Assembly (NCBI GenBank): GCA_025765615.1
Contig: JAIVFJ010000130.1
Location: 123,512 to 187,511 of the forward strand
DNA from: Zopfochytrium polystomum
Lineage: Eukaryota > Chytridiomycota > Chytridiomycetes > Chytridiales > Chytridiaceae
DNA: 64,000 nucleotides
Direction of reading: 5' to 3'
The stretch's first letter is position 1, and the number at the start of each line of letters is the position of its first letter. Shown one piece after another: positions 54,719-64,000 of the stretch. The position numbers and the translations under genes were made by a program. The notes below the pieces were generated by a model, which worked only from the letters and a program-made list of their open reading frames with translations, was not told the DNA's origin and searched no databases.

Positions 54719-55278
54719 CTGGTGCAAGTTTTCAAAACGGTGTCGTTAGCTTCGCCGCAGGCAGCTCAGCGACAGACAACGTGGGTGGACCTACCCACGT
54801 CATCGGGCGCACGCCTTCCACTTGCGCGGGACCCACGGCACGCTCTTCCTCAGAAGAAGTCGCGGGAGGGCCCAGTGACAGCAAGTCCCGGTCCTCCCCG
54901 CGAGAGAGAGAGCGATGGTGAAGGAAACGGTCGACGTTGGAAAATCTACATCGCCAAAAGGGCACCACATTCGTTCACGGCTCGACGAAGGGACCGACTG
55001 GAAAGGCAATTTCGAATCGGTCAGGGAACTCCGCCCAGAAGAAGCAACAGAAGTCTGGCCAAAAAAAGTGAACGTATGAAGGAAATGGATGCTTACATAC
55101 GTCAGCAGCTGAGACCGCCAACAAAGATGTGGAACTATGCAGCTCCCAAAAGCATCATCCAAGGGAAGTACCAAAGGTTCGGCCAAGGTTGCCCCTTCAA
55201 AGAACCAGTCAACAGCCGCTCCGATGAAACCAGCAAAGGCGCGAAAGGAGAGTGAAATGGGGTCATTTGAATAAATGT
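54719..55278 (+). other. Possible coding segment, Ser/Lys-rich, not resolved
   Basis: Three frames in succession look protein-like. The first reads GASFQNGVVSFAAGSSATD and is Gly/Ser/Thr-rich. The second starts at 54913 (MVKETVDVGKSTSPKGHH) and includes TDWKGNFESVRELRPEEATE. The third, near 55136-55278, is Lys/Ala/Ser-rich (KGSTKGSAKVAPSKNQ, KPAKARKESEMG). They may be exons or pieces broken by indels. The Lys/Ala/Ser tail recalls the tail of the modular protein at 16.9-19.2 kb. No family is recognised. Confidence 0.25.
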
Positions 55279-55684
55279 CAATCGAACTTGGACCAAATGT
55301 CTTGGGTTTAATCGCCTCGTTCCCCTTTTGCATTTCAATGGCACAAACGGTGCATCCTGCTGCTCAAACTTTTCTCCTCTCGGCTCACATCCCCGTCAGT
55401 TGATTGCTCGGTGGGTGGAGCCGACTTTCATGGTAATGGGTTTGGTTCCAGCTATAGCTACAACGGACGGTCGAGAGGCGCTCAGACATTTTTCACAGAA
55501 CTGCGATATAAGGCTTCAGGAAAACACCCAAGAAATAACATGATTTTCCCTCTTTCCACAATATCCAACCTCTTGCATCAAAAAAACTCCTACACTCAAC
55601 ACACATCGCGCGAACCACACCAGCTTATCGAAGGAAAAAGAAGAAGACCGTGGACCACGCCGTCCCGAACCTTGCTTCAATGCT
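55279..55684. other. Intergenic, no gene recognised
   Basis: The 3' flank of the cofilin gene (opposite strand). No recognisable frame. Confidence 0.4.
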
Positions 55685-56748
55685 TTAAGCCTTGGGGGGG
55701 CGGACGACAGGGGTGGCGCCCTTGGGTGCGAGCTTCTCGAAGACGGCTTCGTGAGCGAGCTATTTTTCGGAGGGGCGGAGACGGGAAGATTTTTAGTTAA
55801 GAGGTGACTTCGACTTGGAGACCTCTTGTACCTCTGCTGGGTCGGTGCACTGGATCTCGGCGTGAATGCCGTCCAGACGCTGCCGGATGGCGAGCTTGGA
55901 CGAAGCGTAGATCATGCGGGATCGGATCTTGGCCGTGTCGGGAGCCCTAAAAGTGGAGGTCGTTGGTCGTGGTTTCACAAACGCAATTCGCAGATTCTTT
56001 CCGCCTACCAGAGGAAAAAGACCAACTTGTTTCGAATACCGTCCGCCCCGCTGTCGTACTCAAAGTCGAAAACGCCGTAGCGGCCCTCGTCAGCGGGCAT
56101 CTTGGAGATAAACTCCTCAAAGGTGGCCTCGGATCCGATGGCGGTGGCGTCCTCGATCGTCTTGATGGTGTCGGCGACGATCTGGTCGTTGTGGATCTTG
56201 AAGACGATGAAGGCGTACTTGCGCCGCAGCTTCATCTCCTCGAACTGTTGGCGGGTGGTGGCGGTGGTGGTGGGTGGGTTGGTGGGTAGGGTGGGATGCG
56301 TGTAACGCGGGATGATGGTGGGTTAGGGAGGGGGAGGGATGAGAACCGGTCATTGTGACGAATCAAAAGACGCCAGCCACGATCGATGGAGGGATCTGCA
56401 CGACGATCCCAGCCCTGCAAGGTCCATTCGAGAAGCTCACCAGAGTGACAACGTTCCCATCGACTTGAACACCTGAAGACTGTGGGGCGATGCAGAGGAA
56501 GGCGGGGTGAAGCGGATGGGTTAGCGCGTTGGTCAAGATGGAATCCAGTCGGTGTTGGGGTTGTCATGAGTGACGCGATTAGCAACGACGAATTGCCAGA
56601 CCGCGATCGACGGACCGAACTCAGCGGCAGAGAAGGATGGAAGGGCCAGCTGGTTTCGGAGTCGATCGAGTGCAGGTCGTTGGTGATGGGCAGAGGGGGG
56701 GTGGTCAAGAGGGAGGCGTTACAATGACGGCGGCCTGACACGAACCAT
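55685..56748 (-). CDS. COF1: Cofilin / actin-depolymerising factor
   Basis: Exons: a tentative 7-nt start exon 56742-56748, then 56441-56472, 56009-56244, 55823-55946, 55685-55759; about 157 residues. The ADF-homology domain is clear: VQVDGNVVTL, KLRRKYAFIVFKIHNDQIVAD, then [41 protein letters not shown] (the long actin-binding helix and preceding strand) and LDGIHAEIQCTDPAEVQE. A short extension after the usual end reads KGATPVVRPPKA. It severs and depolymerises actin filaments in the cytoplasm and is essential in fungi. The 5' exon is chosen only because it gives ATG, the right phase and a GT donor. Other starts are possible. Confidence 0.88.
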
Positions 56749-57056
56749 GGCGGGTTTTGTGTGGGTGGTGGGGGGTGGATGTGAATGTCAAAGGGTGGAT
56801 TGATTCTTTTTGTCGAAGAAATAGAAAACGGGGCGCTTCGGCGAGGCACCTGCCCCGTACGCGTATTTATGTAGACGGAGGGCCGACGCCGCCGGGCATG
56901 CGTGGATCGCTCTCACCAAGGAGGGGTGGATGGATCAAATGAGCAAGGACTACGTTTTGAGAGCCATGACTTCGCTTGGCACATAAGGTGTAACATCTAA
57001 AGGGGAAAGAATGGGACAGACACGCACATGAGGCTGCCCCCTTAACAGAGAAGAGC
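56749..57056. other. Intergenic, no gene recognised
   Basis: Between the cofilin start and the end of the Mpo1-like gene. No recognisable frame. Confidence 0.4.
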
Positions 57057-57712
57057 TCACAACGCACGCTTCCCACTGACCACCTCCCACCACATCCTCT
57101 GGTCTCCCATGAAGCTGAAAACGGGATACTTGAACGTCGCCGGCTTGTTCTTTTCAAACACAAAGTGGCCGACCTACACCCCCCACAAATGCGGGCATTA
57201 TCAGTTGATTCCTCGCAATCGGTTCGACACGACACACAACCCACCCAAGCCCAAAAGTATCCCTGCACGAGCGCAAAGGCGATCATGCGATTCGACGTGC
57301 CGGCTTCGAGCGCTAGGCCGCCCGCGCCGCTCGGGACGATCGCGGAGGCGGCTTTCGCAAGCTTTCCGAGGAAAGCGCGGGCGAGGATGATGTTTGCGAT
57401 GGTGGTGCCGAATATGTGGAGGCGGCGGCTGATTTTGTTGCGGTGCTCGCCTGCGGACGAGGGGCGAGGGAAGCGGACGGTCGGTTAGCAAAGGTAGGTT
57501 GGGCGGTGCAAGATTGCCGCCAGACAATGCAGCTCGGGAGGCGGACCGAACGAGAGGGCAAGCAAGACGGAGGCGAGACACGCACCCAGGTAGAACGGAT
57601 AGAATGCAGTGAACGAGTCGAAGCGGCCGGGATCGACGAGCACCTCGTAGGTTGGGTTTGTGACTGGCTGGACTTTCAGGTCGGCGGACTTCTCCGTCGC
57701 TGTTGATGTCAT
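57057..57712 (-). CDS. Mpo1-like (DUF962) membrane protein
   Basis: Three exons, 57586-57712, 57245-57450 and 57057-57173; 149 residues with all phases consistent. The family start is visible as FTAFYPFYLGEHRNKISRRLHIFGTT (H-x-x-x-x-N-R-x-x-H-x-x-G-T). Then come TM helices (IANIILARAFL, IAFALVQGYFWAWVGHF) and the terminal motif FEKNKPATFKYPVFSFMGD, with its N/K-x-P-A-T-F hallmark. The yeast relative Mpo1 is an Fe-dependent dioxygenase of 2-hydroxy fatty acids in phytosphingosine breakdown at the ER. The conserved histidines are compatible with such a metal site. Whether this bacterial-like short form has the same reaction is inference. Confidence 0.75.
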
Positions 57713-57970
57713 TTTGGAGAGATTTGGTTTGAATGCAGGGGCACGTGATGGTTGGATAAGACAAAAGCCTTAATATCTCCTGTTCGCCAAGTCACCCATC
57801 TAGTCACCCAACTTGTCCACAATTTGAATTCAATCCGACTCACGGTTAATCGTTTGCTTCGAATCCCTCCCTCTAAACCTTCAAAAAAAGTAATGTTACA
57901 ATCCCAGTGGTGACAATTTGGAGCGGTGGAGAGCTCTTCTCAAACGAATCGAATCCTTCAACACATCCCC

Positions 57971-59557
57971 TCAAATTATCCTCTCGTTTGTTTCTATTTC
58001 AGGTGTTGGCGAACCTTCGAATCGCCGACACCCTTCCCTCTCTCTTTCGACTGCAAGAGCGTAGGCGTCCGCACGGAGGGCCTGCCGGATAATGGGATCT
58101 TCCTGCCAAGTTTCGGCGGAAAACGAGGGGGAAATTGACGAAAGCGATAGCGTGATCAACGAGGGTGACGGCTTGAACGCTTCGCGAAATGATTCTCGAT
58201 TCGATAAAAAAGGTGATTGAGTGAACGCGCCAGCGTCTCTGTCCTCAAAGCTTTTGCGGTCAAAGCTCTCTTGCTCGACAACTTGTGCAGGTGACTCTGG
58301 TCGAGCCTGCGGCACCGCGGACGCCTCTTGGGCTGTCTTAGGCCCAATTAGCGTTTCCACCGAGAACTGATTGCTGCAACGAGTCTGCACCATCTTCTCC
58401 GTCTCGACAACCGTCCCCGGAGGCGCCGGCACCCCACCGGCCTCCGTCACCGCCACTTCCGCCGCAACGCACGTCCTCCTGCGACCCCTCCCACCCAGCA
58501 CCGGCATCGGCGGCGGCGGCGGAGGCCTCGGCACATACGTCTTCGGCCCACGGATCGGCGTCTTTGGCCTCCCCTCGCACGGCGGGACGCGGCCGTGCAG
58601 AATTTCGTCCCTGCAAAACGGGCAGAGGTCGCGGCGACGGCGGTGCAGGCAGATCGACCCGCCGCCCTGGCCGAGGTCGTAGCAGGAGGGGCACTGCGCG
58701 CGGCGCTTGCCGTGCGGGCATTTTGGTGGGCCTTTGGGTTTTGAAGGGGGTTGTTTTTGATCTGGCGGTGGGTTGTTGTAAAATGAAGTCGTCACGAGCG
58801 ATGGCGGTGGCGGCGAGTGGTTTGGTTTGGGGGTGTGGGATGTTGGAGGCGGGGCTGTGTCATTGGAGGAGAGATCTTGGCCATATCGTGGCGTTGGAAA
58901 GCTGCCGCCGTTCGGATGGGTCGATTGATCCTTTGGTGGACAAATCCCCTCCTGTTCTCGAGGGCCAGTGACAAATTTAGGTTCTGCATGGGTCGACTCC
59001 GAGTCTGAGGGTCGCTGTGAGGGTGGAGGAGCGTGACGAGGAAATGGAAGCTCTCGCGACGAATACGAGACCTGGCGGGGCTGCGACTGTTGCAACAGTC
59101 GCACCGGGAACTGCAGATGGCACGCAGATCGTGAATGACCGGTTGGGAGGGCACTGATGGAAAGATAGGGGTGATGGCGGCTCGCGTCAGAGTGAAGTCC
59201 CTGAGTGAGATGCCTTTGCCACGTGAATAACTGTGACCCCAGAGTCGGGTCATCCCGGCGGGCCAGGTACGGCTGATCGAAGCGCACAGGCGGTCGTTGG
59301 TGGTAATACTGGTGGTGCTGGTGGTGGTGGTGGTGGTAATCATGCTGAGGCTGTTGGTGAGGGCAGCAGTGGTGGTTACGCGGCAGTTGTTGCTGCTGCA
59401 TCGTGGGAGGGGGATGAGAAAGGTGGAGAGTCGAACAAAGTTTTGTCCGCCCTCTCCTGTGGTTGTGGTCTTGAGGCTGGCGTTTGCCGGTCCGCACACC
59501 GGCAGACAGAGAGGCAGCCCTTCTCCTCCCCCATGCCAGTCTCGCCAAGTCACTCAT
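57971..59557 (-). CDS. Protein with two tandem C-x-H-x2-R-x3-C-x2-C motifs
   Basis: A single frame of 528 residues. The N-terminal 270 residues are low-complexity (Gln/His, then Ser/Pro). Residues 280-292 read CPHGKRRAQCPSC and 303-315 read CLHRRRRDLCPFC. Each keeps C-x-H, an Arg, then C-x2-C at the same spacing, separated by a Gly-rich linker. This looks like a small zinc-binding pair, similar to the C-x-H-G-R-x-R-x-x-C-x-x-C repeats known from several protist and algal proteins. A Pro-rich linker and an acidic/Ser-rich C-terminus follow. No other domain is recognised. Nuclear or RNA-binding roles would be guesses. The start may lie at an internal Met (near 59401). Confidence 0.55.
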   Translation of the reverse strand: MSDLARLAWGRRRAASLSAGVRTGKRQPQDHNHRRGRTKLCSTLHLSHPPPTMQQQQLPRNHHCCPHQQPQHDYHHHHHQHHQYYHQRPPVRFDQPYLARRDDPTLGSQLFTWQRHLTQGLHSDASRHHPYLSISALPTGHSRSACHLQFPVRLLQQSQPRQVSYSSRELPFPRHAPPPSQRPSDSESTHAEPKFVTGPREQEGICPPKDQSTHPNGGSFPTPRYGQDLSSNDTAPPPTSHTPKPNHSPPPPSLVTTSFYNNPPPDQKQPPSKPKGPPKCPHGKRRAQCPSCYDLGQGGGSICLHRRRRDLCPFCRDEILHGRVPPCEGRPKTPIRGPKTYVPRPPPPPPMPVLGGRGRRRTCVAAEVAVTEAGGVPAPPGTVVETEKMVQTRCSNQFSVETLIGPKTAQEASAVPQARPESPAQVVEQESFDRKSFEDRDAGAFTQSPFLSNRESFREAFKPSPSLITLSLSSISPSFSAETWQEDPIIRQALRADAYALAVEREREGCRRFEGSPTPEIETNERII

Positions 59558-60340
59558 GAAACCGCAATCTTCCGGGTAATCGGCCCCCTGCGGGTTTGGG
59601 TTCCGCCGCCCACAGAGCCATTATGTCGTTCTCGATTCTTTGACAATCCTCCCCCCCCTGCCATACCGACACAGCTGCCGTGTCTTGCGCTTCACTCGCT
59701 CACGCAGCTCCCATCCCCGAGCACTTTCCCACTTACACTCTACACCCTCGCTCGCTCTTCTCTCTCCTTCTCACGCTTTGGCTTTCACCTCTCTTTGGAT
59801 GAAATCATGCAATGAAAAACAATGCAAACCACATCGATGCTCAATAACGGGTGGAGTTTTTGCATGACCGGTGGCGCGCCCTCCACCGCACCCGCAATCC
59901 TGGTTCGACTCCACCGCTGTGCAGCAAGCCTTCCTCTTCAAAAGTGAAAACCTTGCGCGTTCCTCCGAATCAGCGTTTGTTTAAGTGTCTGTCCGCCCCA
60001 CGTAAACTTAAGAGCCAGGGAAGTGAAGAGGTGAGATTAGAAGAGACACGAACTTGAAAATCTATTCCGCGATGCAGTGTTCACGTCTGTAACTGCCACT
60101 GCAGCCTCAAAGCTGCTGCCAACTGGCTCACTGACATTCTTTTCAACAGGCTCTCGTCAATCGGGAGATTGATTCTTCACAACCGTGGCAAATGTATGCA
60201 CCGATCACCGTCCTTGGGCAACTAAAGACAGGGCAGAAACGAATATGGAAGTCTTTTGGTTGCAACAGACTTTATTTCGCCCCTTTTCCTTCACAAACAG
60301 ACTTGACAGAAGAAGCCGACCGACTTTCCTTGTGGATATC
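59558..60340. other. Intergenic, no gene recognised
   Basis: No recognisable frame. A GGTGGAG/CTCCACC pair and a box-B-like GGTTCGACTCC near 59850-59915 do not form a tRNA. Confidence 0.4.
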
Positions 60341-60570
60341 TCAGCTGCACTCGGACGGGGTGCCGGAGCCGCAGCTACCGCCGCTGCCTGGGTCGCCGCT
60401 GCCGCCACCGCCTAAGCTTCCAAGGCGGTCCAAAAAGAGGGGATGTCAGAAGGAGGCCTTTTGATTGACGAGAAGCGTGAAGATCATTGACAATTCAGCA
60501 TACCCGGAGCGGGAGCGGCAAGGGCGGAGGCAACAAGGGCCAAAACGACAGCGATCGTGAGGAAGCGCAT
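60341..60570 (-). CDS. Very small secreted Gly-rich peptide
   Basis: Two exons, 60504-60570 and 60341-60411; phase 1, GTATGC...CTTAG intron of 92 nt; 45 residues. The first exon is almost entirely a signal peptide (MRFLTIAVVLALVASALA, then APAP). The second encodes a Gly/Ser-rich tail with two cysteines (GDPGSGGSCGSGTPSECS). The similarity of its start to the 94-residue secreted protein at 42 kb (MRF..., APAP after cleavage) suggests a common class of short secreted peptides. Too short for family assignment, so expression data would be needed. Confidence 0.5.
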
Positions 60571-61936
60571 GTTGATTGTTTGAGAGATGAGGCGGGGGTT
60601 TACGGCGGCTTGTTTTCTTTTTTTTTTTTTCTGCTTTGTTGTGAATTTGTTCTGGCCGCCGCGCGCCCCTTTTAAATACTATTTCCAAGAGGGACTAGAG
60701 CGGGACCTGTCCCACAATGAAGACAGCCCCGCCTGACAAAATGTTTGCGCGAGGCGAGCACTGCCTGGGTGCCAGTGCAGCGAAGGGGCGCGAGATGATA
60801 ATGATGGGAATCTCGGCGTGTCCAAGCGACCGCGGGCTGAGACAACCTCTATGTGGCTGGCACGCTCCCCACCGCGTGCCCATAAGAAGGACAGATTGCC
60901 TATTATGGCAAAAAAACACGGTAAGTGTCTTGGTGTGATTGCCGCTTGTTCCGTGTAAATATTTACATTGTGCTCCCCGTCGTTCGAGCGGGTGGGCATC
61001 CCCTCTTTCAATCGGTGGCGGCGCGCATAGATTTTGGTGAATAATCGGCATTTCGCACGCACACACACACACACGCTGCGAGATGAAGACAGTTTGCATC
61101 GCCTCCACCTGCTTGCACGGCAGGAATATTCAGATTCACACCAAAAATTAATACGGACCCAAATAGATTCCACCTCGTGAACTGACTGTCTTCGCTGCGC
61201 AATGGCTGCGGCTGATCAAGCCCGCATGGACCAGAGTTGCCATTCAGCCAGTCACACGCTAGAAAGAATTGGAAAGAACGCCTCGAAGAAAGTTCTTTGC
61301 GTCTCACCAGCCCCCGAAACAGAAATGCGATTCATTGCCGTCACCGTCGCACTCTTGCCCCTTGCCTGCCTCCACCTTTGCTGAACGCTCTCCCCGTAAG
61401 CGCTTTCAATCCGGTAGCATGCCAACCGCCCCCTCCCCCATGTAGTCGTACCTTTTGTTATTTACAAATGACAGTCCATAAATGCCTCACACTTTCTGAG
61501 TGCCCTTGGTTTGCTGTTGCCCGTTTGCCATCTTTCTGTCGTACTTAGAGGTAACGGCGAACATGCACAGGAATCTCTTGCTTGCTGTATTGCGGTCGTG
61601 ACCACGGATTGAGTAAGGTGATTCCCGTGTCGTGTTCCTCGCTTTGACGTCCAAGCTCGATCGGAAAGGAGAGGGAGTTTTGTGTTTTGTATTGAGCAGA
61701 CCACGAGATGGCGGTGGTGGCTTCGCCTGGGCGGCGGATGGCAGACCGGGTAACTCAACGAACAGAAATAGACACAACAGGGCGAAAAGACTCACACAAA
61801 CTGTCACACTAGTGCTGTACAGGTGCAATGGCACCATCGGGAGAAAAAAGCAATAAAAGCAATCGAAAGACAATCTCAAAAACGGAACAACAAAAACTCA
61901 ACCCCCCAAATCCCAACCCCTTAACTTCTCCCCACA
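60571..61936. other. Intergenic with an (AC)n run, no gene recognised
   Basis: No domain-bearing frame. An (AC)n microsatellite lies at about 61059-61075. Confidence 0.45.
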
Positions 61937-63982
61937 TCAGAATGCCAACGGCCTCTCGACTCCAGACGGCAACCGCTCCCTCTTCATGAACAACGAGCTC
62001 AGCGCCGACGCGGCTGCGAATGGAATCAGAATACGAAACACCAACTGCAGCGTCACGACAAACCCGTGTATGACAGGCGGCCACTCCTCTTCCGGCAGCG
62101 CGACGCGGATCAGCGACGGCGCCTTGAGCAGCAAATCGAGGTCGACTCCCGGCACCGAAAAGTGCAGCGTCGCGTTCGCGTCGGCGACGCTCCGTGCCAC
62201 GTTCGTCGGCAGCGTCTGGTTGAACGCGACGGAGACGGCGGTGAGGCCGAGCACGGCGCCGATGGTTTGGAAAAATGTGATGAGGGAGGTCATGGTGGAG
62301 AGGAGTTCTTGGGGACGGTGAACTGGCCGACGAGGATGATCTTTTGGAGGTCGTGCCGCGCCGATGCCGCCGATCAGGATGTAGATCACTTGCTCCCAGG
62401 CTTTGCTGTTCTCGGTGAGCTGGCCGATCAGCACCGCCGCGAGGCTGGTGATGACGCTGCCGGCGGGGATGAAACCCCACGCCAGGCCGGTGGCGCTGGA
62501 GACCATGCCGGTTCCGACGGAGCAGAGGACTAGGGCAATGATGAGCGGTAAAGTGCGAATACCAGCGGACGTTGCCGAGTCTAAAGAAATGATGGTATTT
62601 TCAATGACCATGGGAGTAAGGCACCCGTTTCACAGGATAAGCGTTCACCACAGGGATCACTCACCGCCCTTGACAACCTGGAACCACTGCGGCACGTAAA
62701 AGATCAGGCCAAAGAATGCAGCGCCGAAAAAGGCGGCCGTCAAAAAGTGGCCACGACCTTGCTGTCGTTGAAAAGACGAGGAGGCACGATCGGTCTTGCT
62801 GCAATTTTATCTCGACGAACACAAACACGGCCAAAAAGACGCCGCCAACAACGAACAAGGAAATCACGATGGGGGAGTTCCACGCGTACTGTGTGCCGCC
62901 GCCTTGGAGTGGAATGAGGAGGCAGATGACTGCGACCATGAGAACAAAAGAGCCGATCCAGTCGATCTTGGCGAGGTCCTCCAGCATGTTTTCGGACTTG
63001 ACGGTCTTGATGTTGAGGAAGAAAACGATGGCAACTACTGCCAAAGCACCGAGAGGGAGGTTGATGTAGAAGACCCAGCGCCAGGACACGTGATCGACAA
63101 AGGCACCGCCAAGCAGAGGGCCTATGTTCGAGACGACGCTATCAGTGAAGGCCGCGTGATGTCGGACCACCATTCGTATTACCAGCAACAGATGCCAGAC
63201 CGTATCCAGCACCAATGACTCCGGTCCACTTTGCACGATTGCGAATCGGCACCAAATCGGCAATGATAATGATGACGAGAGAGAAGATTCCTCCACCACC
63301 GAGGCCGGCGACAGCACGGGCGACGATCAGGAACTGAAAGGGAACCAGAACACGGTGAGCTTATTTGGAAAGTAGAGGCGGAGGAACGGAAACTCCCTCA
63401 CAGGCATGCTGGTGGCCAACCGCACATGGCGCTCCCGACTTCGAAAATCATAATGGCAAACAAGAACACGGATTTACGGCCAAAGATGTCGGCGAGTTGA
63501 CCGTACGACGGAATAAAGGCGGTGGAGGTGAGGAGGTAGGCGGTGGCGACCCATGCCACTTGGTCTTGTGCAGTGAATTCGGTGGCAATGGCTTGCAGCG
63601 CAACGGAGACGATGGTCTTAGGAGAAAAAGGGGGATGGGGGAAGGGAGGTTGCAACTATCAGGAAATAGAGGGCGGGATGCGCAGTACCTGATCCAATGC
63701 TGCGAGGAACACAGCGACGTTTAAACCAACAAAGATGAGGTAGAACTGGAGGTTGGACATTCCAGGGACGATCGTGGTGCTGCGGCTCGGCGGGCTCGAC
63801 GGGGTCGATGACGACGCCCTCGACGCGTTCGAATCCCTCCTTGGACTCGGCTGGCTCGGCGGAGGTGGGTTCATCAGCAGCGTGGATGTCGAGGGCCGTT
63901 GCCCAGTCCGGCATCTGGCCCTTTGTGACCGCCGCGCCGACGATGCCGGCGTCGGTGAGTCCTTCCTCTCCTCAGTGGTCAT
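61937..63982 (-). CDS. DHA2-type MFS multidrug transporter, several frame breaks
   Basis: Exons: 63689-63982, 63402-63616, 63183-63333, 62665-63121, 61937-62580. Their lengths match those of the transporter at 3.6 kb exon by exon (215/216, 151/151, 457/459), showing recent common origin. TM1 ([16 protein letters not shown]), motif A ([10 protein letters not shown]), [10 protein letters not shown], the [22 protein letters not shown] block and the C-terminal [13 protein letters not shown]...[10 protein letters not shown] are clear. About seven single-base shifts, near 63960, 63780, 63415, 62795, 62745, 62355 and 62305, are needed to keep one frame. Substitution stops are absent. The indels are confined to one or two bases, so assembly errors are more likely than decay. 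Substrate unknown. Confidence 0.8.
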
Positions 63983-64000
63983 TTAATACCAGAACGTATG

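Noticed and set aside
59850..59915. Possible tRNA with a box-B-like GGTTCGACTCC and a GGTGGAG/CTCCACC stem
   Set aside because: There is no room for a T-stem between the loop and the putative acceptor strand, and the T-stem bases do not pair.
60192..60464. A 90-residue plus-strand frame over the small secreted peptide
   Set aside because: The opposite strand has a convincing signal peptide and splice signals, and this frame has no domain.
63618..63982. The open N-terminal frame from 63982 (Ser/Arg/Pro-rich) as the true transporter N-terminus
   Set aside because: The alternative frame ([20 protein letters not shown], acidic and GC3-like) looks coding. Two compensating single-base errors explain why the Ser/Arg-rich frame is open.

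Overview
The window is eukaryotic and almost certainly fungal nuclear DNA. Genes are dense and lie on both strands. They are cut by short GT-AG introns (mostly 46-90 nt, one GC-AG) and include fungal-type transporter families, F-box proteins, cofilin, a Gep4-type phosphatase and a proteasome subunit. Large families of secreted or membrane proteins, a Cache-type sensor and long (CT)n tracts make a zoosporic (chytrid-like) fungus my best guess. That placement is inference, since no rRNA or other phylogenetic marker is present.

Layout. 0-16.4 kb: the 3' end of a GH1 beta-glucosidase and a decayed GH1 copy; a DHA2-type MFS transporter (3.6-5.5 kb) with a relic of its first exon near 1 kb; a type-B carboxylesterase; a Dal5-like MFS permease with a decayed C-terminal copy at 13.8-14.4 kb; a thioester-reductase/fatty-acyl-reductase-like gene; and tyrosyl-DNA phosphodiesterase TDP1. 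Two tRNA-like repeats (7.2 and 11.9 kb) and a LINE 3'-end fragment lie between. 16.9-30 kb: an 11-exon gene built of phase-1 Gly/Ala-rich exon modules with a Lys-rich tail, a Harbinger-like transposase relic beside a palindromic element, then three tandem membrane-anchored M28-peptidase-like genes. All three have lost the catalytic Glu-Glu pair. A 5'-truncated LINE with a clear 17-bp target-site duplication sits between the second and third.

30-42.4 kb: a Cache/HAMP-like membrane sensor, an F-box/ankyrin-like protein, an array of one intact and two decayed F-box-like genes, a GNAT acetyltransferase, a 5'-truncated nucleoside hydrolase and a small secreted protein. 43.6-52 kb is a housekeeping block: a Thermus/rickettsial-type isocitrate dehydrogenase whose splicing appears to need a 1-nt exon; mitochondrial ribosomal protein bL19m and GEP4, divergent from a 60-bp shared upstream region; a RING-H2 E3 ligase; and proteasome subunit alpha6/PRE5. 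52.6-64 kb: a PQQ-like propeller protein with frame breaks, cofilin, an Mpo1-like protein, a Cys/His-motif protein, a tiny secreted Gly-rich peptide and a second DHA2 transporter whose exon lengths mirror the first.

Several genes, including the essential proteasome subunit, carry single-base indels that break otherwise intact frames. Most probably these are consensus errors in the assembly, so 'pseudogene' is used here only where stops, deletions or truncations are also visible. Exon boundaries were derived by hand from splice signals, phase and family expectation.
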